63,139 bases of DNA from JAPKZH01 sp964537875 (lineage in GTDB: Bacteria > Acidobacteriota > Aminicenantia > Aminicenantales > UBA4085): the NCBI GenBank assembly GCA_964537875.1, contig CAZIDN010000014.1:1-63139 (forward strand), written 5' to 3'. A model generated the notes under the pieces. It did not search any database and was not told where the DNA came from. It worked only from the letters and a program-made list of their open reading frames with translations. The position numbers and the translations under genes are program-made. Positions 50,717 through 59,788 of the stretch are shown in pieces (positions within the stretch are counted from its first letter, which is position 1; each line of letters starts with the position of its first letter).

Positions 50717-53700
50717 TTATCCCTTCAGCCCCGCCAGCCTCTTCCTGGCATCCTCCACCTCAGGCAGGCCGGGATCGGCATCTTTCCAGAGGTCGAGGAA
50801 TTTCAAAAAATAATCCTTGGCTTTTTGGGGCCGGCCTTTTTTTTCATGAATCTTGCCGAGCCCGTAGAAGCTTTTAGCATAGATATCCCCGTAATAGAGG
50901 CGGGCGATTGTCAGGGACTGGATATCTTCATATTCTTTCTGGGCCGTTTCCAAATTCCCCGCTTGATAATAGGCGGATGCCAGGGCATCATAAAATAGAG
51001 CATGCTCGTTGTTTGTCGCATATTGATGAGGCAGGAGGGGCAGAGCTTTTTGATAATGCTCGATCGCCTCCGAAAAATTCTTTTGGCCGAGCTCGATATT
51101 TCCCATGACATAATCGTAATATCGGATTTCTTTCTGGTTGAGGCTTCCCAGAATCATCCGATGGAGCTCATCGGCGGCCTTCCTTGACTCCTCAATCCTG
51201 TTCATCTCTTGGCAGAGAACCGCTTTATCATAGACATAGCTTTTTCGCTGGGTGAAGTTATTCGTCTCTGCGGCAATCCGGCCGGCTTCTTCAAGCGTTT
51301 GCCATGCCTTCTCCGCCTTTCCTGTTTTGACATAAATCGAAGCCCGGTATCTCAAGAAGTTAAATTCCGTGGATTTGTCGCCGAGCTTTTTGGCCAGCTG
51401 GCCGGCCTGTTCAAGCTGCTGGGCGGACTCCTTCAATCGTCCCTGCAAGAGATAGAGGGCGGACAAGCTCGATCGCCCGTATAAATGGGCGGCCGGTTCC
51501 TGGGATTCCAGGGTCCTTTGATATTCTTGCTCCGCTTTTTTAAAGTTCCCCTGCAACTCGAAAATATCCCCCATCATAATCAAATTGTGGTACATGGCGG
51601 GATTTAGGGTGGACGCCTTTTTCGTTTCAGCCAGGGCCAGATCATATTTCCCCTGGCAAAGATAATTCTTGGCCAGATACCAATGGCTGGTGGCATTGTC
51701 TGAAGAGTTTTTGAGATAGAGCTCGATAATGTCCTTGGCCTGATCATACAGTCCCAGAGCCGCATAGGTTTGGGCTTGATAGAGAGAGGAGAAATAGAGT
51801 GCCGTCGGATTTTGCCTGGTCATTTCAAAATAGGCAAGAGCCTTGTCCCATTGCTCCAGGTCGTTATAGATGATCCCCAGGTTGACATTTCCTATCCATT
51901 CTTCAGGATAGAGCGCCAAGAGCTTCGTGTAGGCGTCAATGGCCAAATTCACGGTGTCTTCGGACTGCCTGTAGAAATCCCCCTGGATGAGATAGCCTTC
52001 CCGCTCGGAGATCCGGTCTTTCAATTCCAAGGCTTTTTGAAGGAATTTTCTCTGCTCGGCCGTATACCCGAGCGTGCCGAAAGCATAGGCCATGGTTCGA
52101 TAGGCCATGGCAAATTCGGGGTCGATCTTGACGGCCTTTTCCAGAGAACCGATGCATTCCCGATAAGCTCCCTTCCGGTACTCAAGGCTTCCCTGGCTGT
52201 AAAATTTCAGGGCTTCTGGAGAGTTTGTCGTGATAATCTGGACTTTTTGGTCAATGTCGGCCGCGATCTTGTTTGCCGAAAGCTGAAAATGGGACTTGAT
52301 CCGCCTGGTCAGTTCGTCCACCAGCGCAAAGAAGCTCTGCTCACCGGTCCCCTCCACCGTTTCAGACCCGATCACCTCTGCGGTGGCCGCCGCTTGGAGT
52401 GTAATATTGATCCTGAAACGATCGCCCGCCTTGGCATAGCCTCCCACCAGCACGACATCGGCTTTCCCTCGGGTCCCCACCTCTCTCAGCACGTCCGACG
52501 AATAGCTTTGGGCCTGCAACTGGTTCAATTGGCTGAGGATATTGAAGAGGCTGGATCCGCTTAAGATCCTGACATACTTCGATTGAGAGAGGTCAGCAAT
52601 CAGCAGGTCGGAGAGAGCGTATCGCCAATGGCCGAGGTTTTCATCGCCGGTGTTGTTCCTGAAGTACATAATAGCCAAAGAAGGTTTCTCAGGCGGTGCC
52701 GCTGGAGGAGGAGTCTTTTTTGGAAGGACCTTCCAGACGATTCCAAACGCGACAACCAGAAAGCCTAGAGTCAAAGCAGGGATGAGGAGCTTCTTCAAGC
52801 CAAGGCTTGGGAGCGCTTTCATGGAAGGTGGTGCTTCTTCCTTGGCCATTTCCTGTTCAGGAATCAGAAGACCTTGACTAGTCCGCATCAGATCGACATG
52901 TACGTCCGATGCGCTCTGATATCTGTTTGACTTCTCCTTTTCCAGGCATTTCAGGATTACCCGACAAAGGCCCTCGGGAATCTGAGTATTGATCAGTTTC
53001 GGATCCCGGGGCACCTCGATTTTGTGTTTCAGGGCGATGCTGAGCGGCGTATCTCCCACAAACGGAAGCCGTCCCGTGACCATCTCGTAAAGAATCACGC
53101 CCAGAGAATAGATATCCGAACGCTGATCAACGTCTTTAGCTTCCGCCTGCTCCGGGGACATATATTCCGGCGTGCCGACCGTCAGGCCTTCACCCGTGAG
53201 GCCTTTGGCTTTCAAGGAGCGGGCGATCCCGAAATCCATGATCCGGACATTGCCCTCGTGATCGATCATGATATTGCTGGGCTTCAAATCACGATGGACA
53301 ATGCCCAGCTTGTGAGCTTCAGCCAATCCCTCACACATTTGAGCGGCGATCCGGACGGCCGTTTCGATGGCGAGCTGCCCCGATCTCCGGATGAAGCTCC
53401 CGAGGTCCTCGCCGGGGACATATTCCATCGAAATGAAGTGGATCCCGCCCTCCTCCATGATCTCATACATCCGTCCGACATTTTTATGGACAATTTTCCG
53501 GGCGATCTTCAACTCGTTGCGAAATCGCTCCAGTGTCCTTGTGTCAGAGGCGATCCCGGGTTCGATCAGCTTGAGGGCGACTTCCTCGTTCAGCTTCTCG
53601 TCGAAAGCTCGATAGACCTTGCCCATTCCGCCTTCACCCAGGGCTTCGATGATTTTGTATCTTCCCGCGAACGTCGAGCGAGCGATCATTTCGGCGATCG

Positions 53701-53821
53701 GCGTCACCAAGGTCTTGGTGCGGGGAATGGGAATCTCTAAGGAGGAAGGCAGGGAAACGTTACACTCCTTGCAGTACTTGGAATCAGGCGTATTTTCCGT
53801 CTGACACTTGGGACATCTCAT
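50717..53821 (-). CDS. Zinc-ribbon Ser/Thr kinase with membrane helix and long TPR sensor part
   Basis: 1034 residues. Zinc ribbon C3, C6, C17, C20; linker VTPIAEMIARSTFAGRYKII; an active kinase (EALGEGGMGKVYRAFD, HRDLKPSNIMIDHEGN, IMDFGIA). A membrane helix (LLIPALTLGFLVVAFGIVW, about 345-366) is followed by a FlgO/CsgG-like region (SLAIMYFRNNTGDENLGHW) and TPRs to the C-terminal LPEVEDARKRLAGLKG tail. The ATG overlaps the stop of a short upstream frame that carries a second tail scrap. It shares domain order with the 44854-47997 kinase, so the two are paralogues. Confidence 0.87.
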   Translation of the reverse strand: MRCPKCQTENTPDSKYCKECNVSLPSSLEIPIPRTKTLVTPIAEMIARSTFAGRYKIIEALGEGGMGKVYRAFDEKLNEEVALKLIEPGIASDTRTLERFRNELKIARKIVHKNVGRMYEIMEEGGIHFISMEYVPGEDLGSFIRRSGQLAIETAVRIAAQMCEGLAEAHKLGIVHRDLKPSNIMIDHEGNVRIMDFGIARSLKAKGLTGEGLTVGTPEYMSPEQAEAKDVDQRSDIYSLGVILYEMVTGRLPFVGDTPLSIALKHKIEVPRDPKLINTQIPEGLCRVILKCLEKEKSNRYQSASDVHVDLMRTSQGLLIPEQEMAKEEAPPSMKALPSLGLKKLLIPALTLGFLVVAFGIVWKVLPKKTPPPAAPPEKPSLAIMYFRNNTGDENLGHWRYALSDLLIADLSQSKYVRILSGSSLFNILSQLNQLQAQSYSSDVLREVGTRGKADVVLVGGYAKAGDRFRINITLQAAATAEVIGSETVEGTGEQSFFALVDELTRRIKSHFQLSANKIAADIDQKVQIITTNSPEALKFYSQGSLEYRKGAYRECIGSLEKAVKIDPEFAMAYRTMAYAFGTLGYTAEQRKFLQKALELKDRISEREGYLIQGDFYRQSEDTVNLAIDAYTKLLALYPEEWIGNVNLGIIYNDLEQWDKALAYFEMTRQNPTALYFSSLYQAQTYAALGLYDQAKDIIELYLKNSSDNATSHWYLAKNYLCQGKYDLALAETKKASTLNPAMYHNLIMMGDIFELQGNFKKAEQEYQRTLESQEPAAHLYGRSSLSALYLLQGRLKESAQQLEQAGQLAKKLGDKSTEFNFLRYRASIYVKTGKAEKAWQTLEEAGRIAAETNNFTQRKSYVYDKAVLCQEMNRIEESRKAADELHRMILGSLNQKEIRYYDYVMGNIELGQKNFSEAIEHYQKALPLLPHQYATNNEHALFYDALASAYYQAGNLETAQKEYEDIQSLTIARLYYGDIYAKSFYGLGKIHEKKGRPQKAKDYFLKFLDLWKDADPGLPEVEDARKRLAGLKG

Positions 53822-53880
53822 AGCCCTTCCTTCCCCTGGCCGGGGTCGGCGTCCTCCCAGAGGGGCGAATTTCCCGTGAT
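53818..53880 (-). pseudogene. Possible second orphan kinase tail
   Basis: A short frame between the kinases at 50717 and 53925 contains PLWEDADPG, matching DLWKDADPG of the kinase tails. It ends at a TGA overlapping the next kinase's ATG. Only eight residues match, so the call rests on its position, equivalent to the clearer scrap at 48140-48244. Confidence 0.35.
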
Positions 53881-53924
53881 GTTCAATGGGCTTTTTTAAA
53901 CCTTTTTCTTATGCGTGTTTAACC

Positions 53925-56408
53925 CTATTCAAAGCCCATTTTCTTCAGCATTGCCTGGAACCTCGGGTCCGAACGAATATTGTCATAACGAGGGCTCGCT
54001 TTGAGAAATGTCAAGGGATACGAACGTTCATTATAGGCCTTTTCAAGCCATTTCCAGCCTTCTTCGTTCTCGCCGAGGCGAAAATATACGTCCGCAATTT
54101 CATCCTCAAATTGTTGAGGGTGTTTTAATATATTGGCTAACAATCGTCGCGCCTCTTCTTGCCTGTTCATCGTTGCGTAAATGCCCGCAATAACACCTTG
54201 ATAATTTATTTTTTGAGCTTCTCTCAAGGCTTCTTGGTACATCCCCTTGCCAAGGTAATTCATCATGAGGTAGATGATTGCCGGGGGAAAGTCAGGATCC
54301 ATCTCAAGTGTCTTCCTGCATTGATCTATTCCCTTATCATAATCACGGGCATAATAATAAAACGATCCTCCAATCGCGTTTATGATGAGTGACAGTGGAT
54401 CAAGCGCCTGAGCCCGCTTTATCTCTTCCAGCCCCTCGTCAAACCGTCCCATCATTATTAAAAACTCGCCATACCATTGATGAGCGGTTGCATAACTCGG
54501 GCTGAGTTCAATGGCTCTCTTATGTTCTTTCTCAGCTCCCTTCCAATCCCAATCAAAATCACGCTTAACGGCAGCCAATGAGTTGTGGGCTTCTCCAAGG
54601 GAATCATCTATCTCCAGAGCTTTTACGACAGCTTCTTTTGCCTTAGGGAACGCTTCTTTTGCCGGGAGAAAAGAAAATTCGCCTAGTGTGATATAAGAAT
54701 CAGCAAGTCCGACATAGGCTAAAGCATAGGAGGAATCTTTTTCGACCGCTTGTTCAAAGTACTCAATAGATTTTCTCATCCCCTCTTCTGTCCTCTTATT
54801 CCAGTAGAAACGTCCTTTGAGATAGGCTTGATAAGCCTCGGAGTTATCCGTATAACTCTTGATGAGAGGCGCTTCTTTTTCTCCCAGCAGTGTTATCTTA
54901 AGAGCTTTGACAATTTCCCGGGCTATTTCGTCTTGGATGGCAAAAACATCTTCCATTTGCCGATCGTACTGGTTAGACCAGATTTGGGAGCCATCATTCA
55001 CATTGATGATCTTTGGTGTTATTCGGAGCCTATTCCCAATGACCTGAACGCTGGCCTCTAACAGGTTGTCCACGCCGAGCTGCTGGCCGATTTGCCGGAT
55101 GCCGAGGTTTCTCCCCTTAAACGAAAACGAGGAAGCCCTTGCCGGAATCCAGAGGTCCTTAATGTTGCTTAAAGAATTGATGAGCGTTTCAGCGATCCCG
55201 TCGCATAAATATTCATGGTCTTTTGTGGGGCTCAAATCCTCAAAAGGAAGCACAGCGATGGAATGCCTGGCTGATTTGGCCGGAGTGGCTGCTTTTTGAG
55301 GAATAACTCGCCAGATAATAATAACAGCTGTGATGATAAGAGCTACCGTAACAAGACTAGGGATGAGGAGCTTCTTCAGGCTGAATTTGACCGTGATTTC
55401 TTTTGAGGTGAAGGGCTTTCTTCCGGTCATCACCCGTTCTGTGGTGGGGATACCTTTCTCAATTTTTTCGAGCTCCAAATGAAGCTCGTCCGCACTTTGA
55501 TATCTTTTTTCTTTATCCTTCTCCAGGCATTTCAGAACCACTCGGCTGAGGTCTTCAGGGATTTGTGCATTGACCAGCTTAGGATCTCGAGGTACCTCCG
55601 TCTTATGCTTGACAGCTATCGCGAGAGGTGTATCTCCTTCAAAAGGCACACGTCCCGTCAGCATCTCATAGAGAATGATACCCAGCGAATAGATATCCGA
55701 CCGCTGGTCCGCCTCTTTGCCTTCCACCTGCTCGGGACTCATGTATTCGGGCGTCCCGATCATCACCCCTGCCCCTGTGATGCCTTTCCCCTGGAGCGAC
55801 CGGGCGATCCCGAAATCCATAATGCGGGCATTGCCGTCCTTGTCGATCAGGATGTTGCCGGGTTTGAGATCGCGATGGACCACCCCCAAGGCGTGCGCTT
55901 CAGCCAGTCCTTCGCAGACTTGCCTGGCAATGGAGAGGGCCTTGGCCGCTGTCAGCTGTCCCGTTTGCCGGATAAGTGCCCGCAAGTCCTGGCCGGGGAC
56001 GTATTCCATGGTGATGAAATGCGTTCCCTCGGCCTCCATGAGCTCGTACATCTTGCCGACATTCCGGTGGGCAATCTTGCGCGCCAGCTTGAGCTCGTTC
56101 GAAAAGCGTTGGATCGTCTCTTTATCAGATGAGATCTCGGGCTTGATGAGCTTCAGGGCCACTTCTTCATCGAGCTTTTTATCCAGGACTCTGTAAACCT
56201 TTCCCATTCCGCCTTTGCCCAACTCTTCGATGATTTGGTAGCGGCCGGCAAAGGTCGAGCCTGTGGTCAGCTCTTTGATTGGTGTTTGGAGGGTTTCTGT
56301 GGCCTCTGGATGGATATCCTTGGAAAAAGGAAGCTGTGTGCCGCAATCTCCGCAGAACTGCTTGGTCTCAGGATTCTCAGCTTGACATTTCGGGCACTTA
56401 GCAGCCAT
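53925..56408 (-). CDS. Zinc-ribbon Ser/Thr kinase with membrane helix, TolB-like and TPR domains
   Basis: 827 residues. Zinc ribbon C5, C8, C19, C22; linker LQTPIKELTTGSTFAGRYQI; an active kinase (HRDLKPGNILIDKDGN, IMDFGIARS). A membrane helix (LLIPSLVTVALIITAVIIIW) leads to a TolB/FlgO-like region (SIAVLPFEDLSPTKDHEYL, then VDNLLEASVQVIGNRLRITP) and about seven TPRs. This mixes the anchor of the long kinases with the sensor of the short ones. It is the first gene of the array; AGAAGGTGGATGC precedes its ATG. Confidence 0.87.
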   Translation of the reverse strand: MAAKCPKCQAENPETKQFCGDCGTQLPFSKDIHPEATETLQTPIKELTTGSTFAGRYQIIEELGKGGMGKVYRVLDKKLDEEVALKLIKPEISSDKETIQRFSNELKLARKIAHRNVGKMYELMEAEGTHFITMEYVPGQDLRALIRQTGQLTAAKALSIARQVCEGLAEAHALGVVHRDLKPGNILIDKDGNARIMDFGIARSLQGKGITGAGVMIGTPEYMSPEQVEGKEADQRSDIYSLGIILYEMLTGRVPFEGDTPLAIAVKHKTEVPRDPKLVNAQIPEDLSRVVLKCLEKDKEKRYQSADELHLELEKIEKGIPTTERVMTGRKPFTSKEITVKFSLKKLLIPSLVTVALIITAVIIIWRVIPQKAATPAKSARHSIAVLPFEDLSPTKDHEYLCDGIAETLINSLSNIKDLWIPARASSFSFKGRNLGIRQIGQQLGVDNLLEASVQVIGNRLRITPKIINVNDGSQIWSNQYDRQMEDVFAIQDEIAREIVKALKITLLGEKEAPLIKSYTDNSEAYQAYLKGRFYWNKRTEEGMRKSIEYFEQAVEKDSSYALAYVGLADSYITLGEFSFLPAKEAFPKAKEAVVKALEIDDSLGEAHNSLAAVKRDFDWDWKGAEKEHKRAIELSPSYATAHQWYGEFLIMMGRFDEGLEEIKRAQALDPLSLIINAIGGSFYYYARDYDKGIDQCRKTLEMDPDFPPAIIYLMMNYLGKGMYQEALREAQKINYQGVIAGIYATMNRQEEARRLLANILKHPQQFEDEIADVYFRLGENEEGWKWLEKAYNERSYPLTFLKASPRYDNIRSDPRFQAMLKKMGFE

Positions 56409-56458
56409 GCATCCACCTTCTCGGGTTGGCTTGAGGATATCAACTCAGAAAGGATTCG

Positions 56459-57619
56459 TCAACTTATGCTTTTGGCTATGCTGCTTTTGAGACCGGAAAC
56501 TCGGCCTATCGGAACAACGGCGATTTTATCGTCTATCTCGTATTCCTGGTCCCCTGGATAAATGATAAACAGCCGGTCCAGCTTGAGGTCTTGAAGGGCA
56601 GCAAGCATCGAGCGGGTCTTGGCCGGAGCGTCCCCGTATTTGAACTCAAACCCAAAGCGCCTGCCGCCGGTCATCAGGAACAAATCAAGTTCGGCCCCGG
56701 CCTGAGTCGCCCAGAAATACGGATCATGGACTTCCAGGACTGAGAGCACCTGTTCCAGAGCAAACCCTTCCCATGAGGCTCCCAACTTCGGGTGGCTCTG
56801 CATGTCGGCCAGAGTTCGCAACTGGAGAAGAGCATTGAAGATGCCGCTGTCCCGGATATATATCTTGGGGGCCTTGACCTGCCGCTTGCCGATGTTTTCG
56901 AACCAAGGTGGGAGGATTCTCACCATATAAGCGCCGGCCAGGATGTCGAGGTGACGTCGAGCGGTGTTTTCCGAGGTCCCCAGTGACCTGGCGAAATCTG
57001 CAGCATTCCAAACTTGGCCATGGTAATGGGCGATCATGGTCCAGAAACGTCTCAGAGTCATCGAGGGAATCGAGATCCCAAGTTGCGGAATATCTCGCTC
57101 GAGGAAAGTCCGCATGAAATTGTCGCGCCAGACAAGGCTGGCCGAATCATCGGTAGCTAGAAAAGACCGGGGGAATCCGCCGCGGGTCCAAAGGCGGGCA
57201 AAATGCTTGGGCCCGACTTCTTTCAAGTCGAATCCCGAGAGATCCACAAATCCGATACGTCCCGCCAGAGATTCGGACACGCCTTTGACCAGGTAGAGAG
57301 AAGCTGAGCCCAGAAGAAGGAACTTAGCAGGATTCTTGGGACGGTCGACGAGAACTCTCAGGATCTCGAGCAGTGCGGGCTGCCGTTGAACTTCATCAAT
57401 AATGACCATATCCGATAGCCCCTCGAGAGCCCGTAGGGGGGACTCCAGACGGCGGATGTCAGCAGGGTTCTCAAGATCGAAATAAATGGACTTTTTACCT
57501 TTGGCCAGCATCATGGCGAGCGTGGTTTTTCCGCATTGTCGCGGACCGAGAAGGGCAACAACAGAGTGGACATGAAAACCTTGAGATATGCGGTTGAGGG
57601 CATCGGGCCGTTTGATCAT
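56459..57619 (-). CDS. AAA-family ATPase with DUF4143 domain
   Basis: 386 residues. Walker A GPRQCGKTT and Walker B MVIIDEVQ are in the N-terminal AAA_14 domain, a winged-helix segment lies near 200-240 (SLGTSENTARRHLDIL), and a C-terminal DUF4143 domain shows nuclease-like AGAELDLFLM...FGFEFKYG. Such proteins are mobile, often toxin- or defence-associated, with unproven function. TTGACA (57654-57649), 16 bp and TATAAT (57632-57627) sit so close that the mRNA would begin at the ATG itself. Confidence 0.85.
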   Translation of the reverse strand: MIKRPDALNRISQGFHVHSVVALLGPRQCGKTTLAMMLAKGKKSIYFDLENPADIRRLESPLRALEGLSDMVIIDEVQRQPALLEILRVLVDRPKNPAKFLLLGSASLYLVKGVSESLAGRIGFVDLSGFDLKEVGPKHFARLWTRGGFPRSFLATDDSASLVWRDNFMRTFLERDIPQLGISIPSMTLRRFWTMIAHYHGQVWNAADFARSLGTSENTARRHLDILAGAYMVRILPPWFENIGKRQVKAPKIYIRDSGIFNALLQLRTLADMQSHPKLGASWEGFALEQVLSVLEVHDPYFWATQAGAELDLFLMTGGRRFGFEFKYGDAPAKTRSMLAALQDLKLDRLFIIYPGDQEYEIDDKIAVVPIGRVSGLKSSIAKSIS

Positions 57620-57626
57620 CGCCTCA

Positions 57627-57654
57627 ATTATAACATTGAAAATCGTAATGTCAA
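57627..57654 (-). promoter_or_regulatory. Near-consensus promoter giving a leaderless AAA-ATPase mRNA
   Basis: TTGACA and TATAAT with a 16-bp spacer on the minus strand. Seven bases separate the -10 from the ATG at 57619, so initiation is expected at or next to the start codon. Confidence 0.65.
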
Positions 57655-57767
57655 TAGAGGATTTTCAAGTATAAATATGGTCCTTTGTTGAATCCGCAGC
57701 TTTATTTGGAGATTAGGATGATCCTTTCTGGACCCGCTTCCTCAGCTCAGGCAATTGACGGTCACGT

Positions 57768-57796
57768 TTGACCCCTTCAATAAGATGAATTAAGAT
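57768..57796 (+). promoter_or_regulatory. Promoter of the secreted hydrolase run
   Basis: TTGACC (57768-57773), 17-bp spacer, TAAGAT (57791-57796). The leader to ATG 58011 would be about 205 nt. The 57620-58010 gap holds no other gene I can support. Confidence 0.5.
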
Positions 57797-58010
57797 TATC
57801 AAAGAATCGACGAAGCGTCAAATTGCCTTTTACACATCATCTTGACGGAGTTTTTGTAATGAGAGTATCATCCCGGATGATGGGAAAGGTGAAAACCGCA
57901 ACGAAGATGTTTCTCGCGTTGCTGAGCGTAAAATGTAAAACCTTATCTATAAATCAGGGTGATGATGGCAAAAGATCGGGAAATCAACACTTATCTTTGA
58001 GGAGGTCATC

Positions 58011-59366
58011 ATGAAGACGCGTATTGCGGTGTTCTGCTCTCTCTTGGCTCTGTTGATTGCCGGCCTGTCGGTCGCGCAGCAGAAATTGCCAGTCACGGCA
58101 ATCAAAGCAGGCCGGCTGATCGACCCGGAAACAGGGACGGTAGCCGCCAATCAAGTGATACTCATCGAAGGCGAAAAGATCACTGCGGTGGGTCCGAATC
58201 TTTCGATTCCTTCCGGTGCCACGGTTATCGATTTGTCTCAGCTGACAGTCCTGCCCGGTCTCGTTGACGCGCACACGCACATGGCGATAACCTATAAGGA
58301 ACAGCCTGAGAACAATTATTACTATCTCACCTATATCACGGACTCGACGGCGCTGCGCGCCATCCAGGCTGCATCCAACGGCATGCAACTGCTCAACTCG
58401 GGTTTCACCGTCGTCCGGGACGTGGGGAACAATGCGCTCTACGCGGATGCAGCGCTCCGGCAGGCCATTGAGCAGGGTTGGCTGCCGGGTCCTACCGTGA
58501 TCCCGTCGGGGCCGATGATCGGCAGCACGGGCGGGCAGTTCTGGCCCACTCCGGAAATGTACAAGTACCACAACATCATGTTCCCTGAATATATCGACGC
58601 CAACAGCCCGGATGAGATTGTGCGCGCAGTCCGGGAGAACATGCTCTTCGGCGCCCGGACGATCAAATTGTGCATCGACTGCAAGCCCTGGGGTTACTCT
58701 GTTGAAGACATCAAGCTGGCTATACGAGAGGCCGCGAAGGGCGGATGCAAGGTCGAAGGGCATGTCCAGACTGCTGACGGCGCGCAACTGGCGATCGACG
58801 CTGGGGTCTACATCATCGCCCACAATAACGCGCTCACGCCGGACCATCACCGCCAGATGGCCGAAAAGGGAATCTTCCTGGCAGGCACCGACACCCCGTT
58901 CACGCCCTATCGGGGCAGCGAAGCCGCTTTCAAGCGGACGGTCGCAAATTTGCGAGACGCCTGGGAAAAAAAGGTGCTCCTCACCTTTTCGACCGATATG
59001 GATTACTGGAACGAACGGATGAAAGATCCGAAGACGGGCGAGTGGCTGAGCCGCGGAGAGCTGACTATCAACTTTCTCGAAACTTGGAAGGCCGCCGGCA
59101 TCCCTCAGGCTGACATTCTGCGCGCCATGACGATCAACGGCTACAAGGCCGCGGACATCGTCAGCCAGCGCGGTCCGATCAAGCCTGGATTTTTCGCCGA
59201 CATCATTGCGGTTCCCGACAATCCCTTAAGCGACATCGACGCGTTGCGCAACGTGCGGTTTGTGATGAAGAATGGAATGGTGTTCAAGAAAGACGGCGTG
59301 ATGGTGCCGGAAAAATTTTTTCATCCCGGCCCGGTTAAAACGCCGAACGGAAGGTGGAGCCGGTAG
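58011..59366 (+). CDS. Secreted amidohydrolase (prolidase / imidazolonepropionase-like)
   Basis: 451 residues with signal peptide (RIAVFCSLLALLIAGLSVA) and an amidohydrolase barrel: HxH in LVDAHTHM, a possible carbamylated Lys in RTIKLCID, His in KVEGHVQ and IIAHNNAL, and Asp in TFSTDMDYW. Secreted members of this subfamily hydrolyse Xaa-Pro or other dipeptides and cyclic amides. TGAGGAGGTCATC precedes the ATG. It leads a run of four plus-strand genes. Confidence 0.85.
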   Translation: MKTRIAVFCSLLALLIAGLSVAQQKLPVTAIKAGRLIDPETGTVAANQVILIEGEKITAVGPNLSIPSGATVIDLSQLTVLPGLVDAHTHMAITYKEQPENNYYYLTYITDSTALRAIQAASNGMQLLNSGFTVVRDVGNNALYADAALRQAIEQGWLPGPTVIPSGPMIGSTGGQFWPTPEMYKYHNIMFPEYIDANSPDEIVRAVRENMLFGARTIKLCIDCKPWGYSVEDIKLAIREAAKGGCKVEGHVQTADGAQLAIDAGVYIIAHNNALTPDHHRQMAEKGIFLAGTDTPFTPYRGSEAAFKRTVANLRDAWEKKVLLTFSTDMDYWNERMKDPKTGEWLSRGELTINFLETWKAAGIPQADILRAMTINGYKAADIVSQRGPIKPGFFADIIAVPDNPLSDIDALRNVRFVMKNGMVFKKDGVMVPEKFFHPGPVKTPNGRWSR

Positions 59367-59405
59367 CGCATAGGACGCTCCCCCTTCAGATAGGAGGATA
59401 AAATC

Positions 59406-59720
59406 ATGGCTTTTAAAGCACTCTTTCTCGCCCATGCTCCCGACGCGGACAAAGAGAAACATCGCTGCTTCATCGACACCGGCAAATATCAGCTGGACGT
59501 GGTTATTGTCAAAAGCCAGGCTGAAGCCTTGGAAGTCAGTACCCGCTTATTCAGAGAAAAAAAGATCGAGTCCATCCTGCTCTGTCCCGGATTCAGCCAC
59601 AAGGACATCGCTGAGATCGTCAGCGCCACGGAGAATAAAGTTTCGGTATGCGTAGCCAGGGGCGACGGCCCTTCTAACAGGATCTCCCAAGAAACGCTGA
59701 AGCGGGCAGGATTCTTTTAG
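59406..59720 (+). CDS. DUF6506-like small protein
   Basis: 104 residues, single-domain alpha/beta fold (FKALFLAHAPDADKEKHRCF, then ESILLCPGFSHKDIAEIV). Layout and length resemble DUF6506 proteins of unknown function; that naming is from memory of the pattern. ATAGGAGGATAAAATC precedes the ATG and it lies 40 bp after the amidohydrolase. No signal peptide. Confidence 0.6.
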   Translation: MAFKALFLAHAPDADKEKHRCFIDTGKYQLDVVIVKSQAEALEVSTRLFREKKIESILLCPGFSHKDIAEIVSATENKVSVCVARGDGPSNRISQETLKRAGFF

Positions 59721-59788
59721 ATCGATATCTCTCATTACAGAGAAGGAGAAATCGACGACGAAAAAGCGTCTTGTTTATGGGGTCTATC

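Noticed and set aside
57823..58014. Small plus-strand frame before the secreted amidohydrolase
   Set aside because: It overlaps the next ATG, has no ribosome site and an unremarkable composition; it lies in the expected leader.
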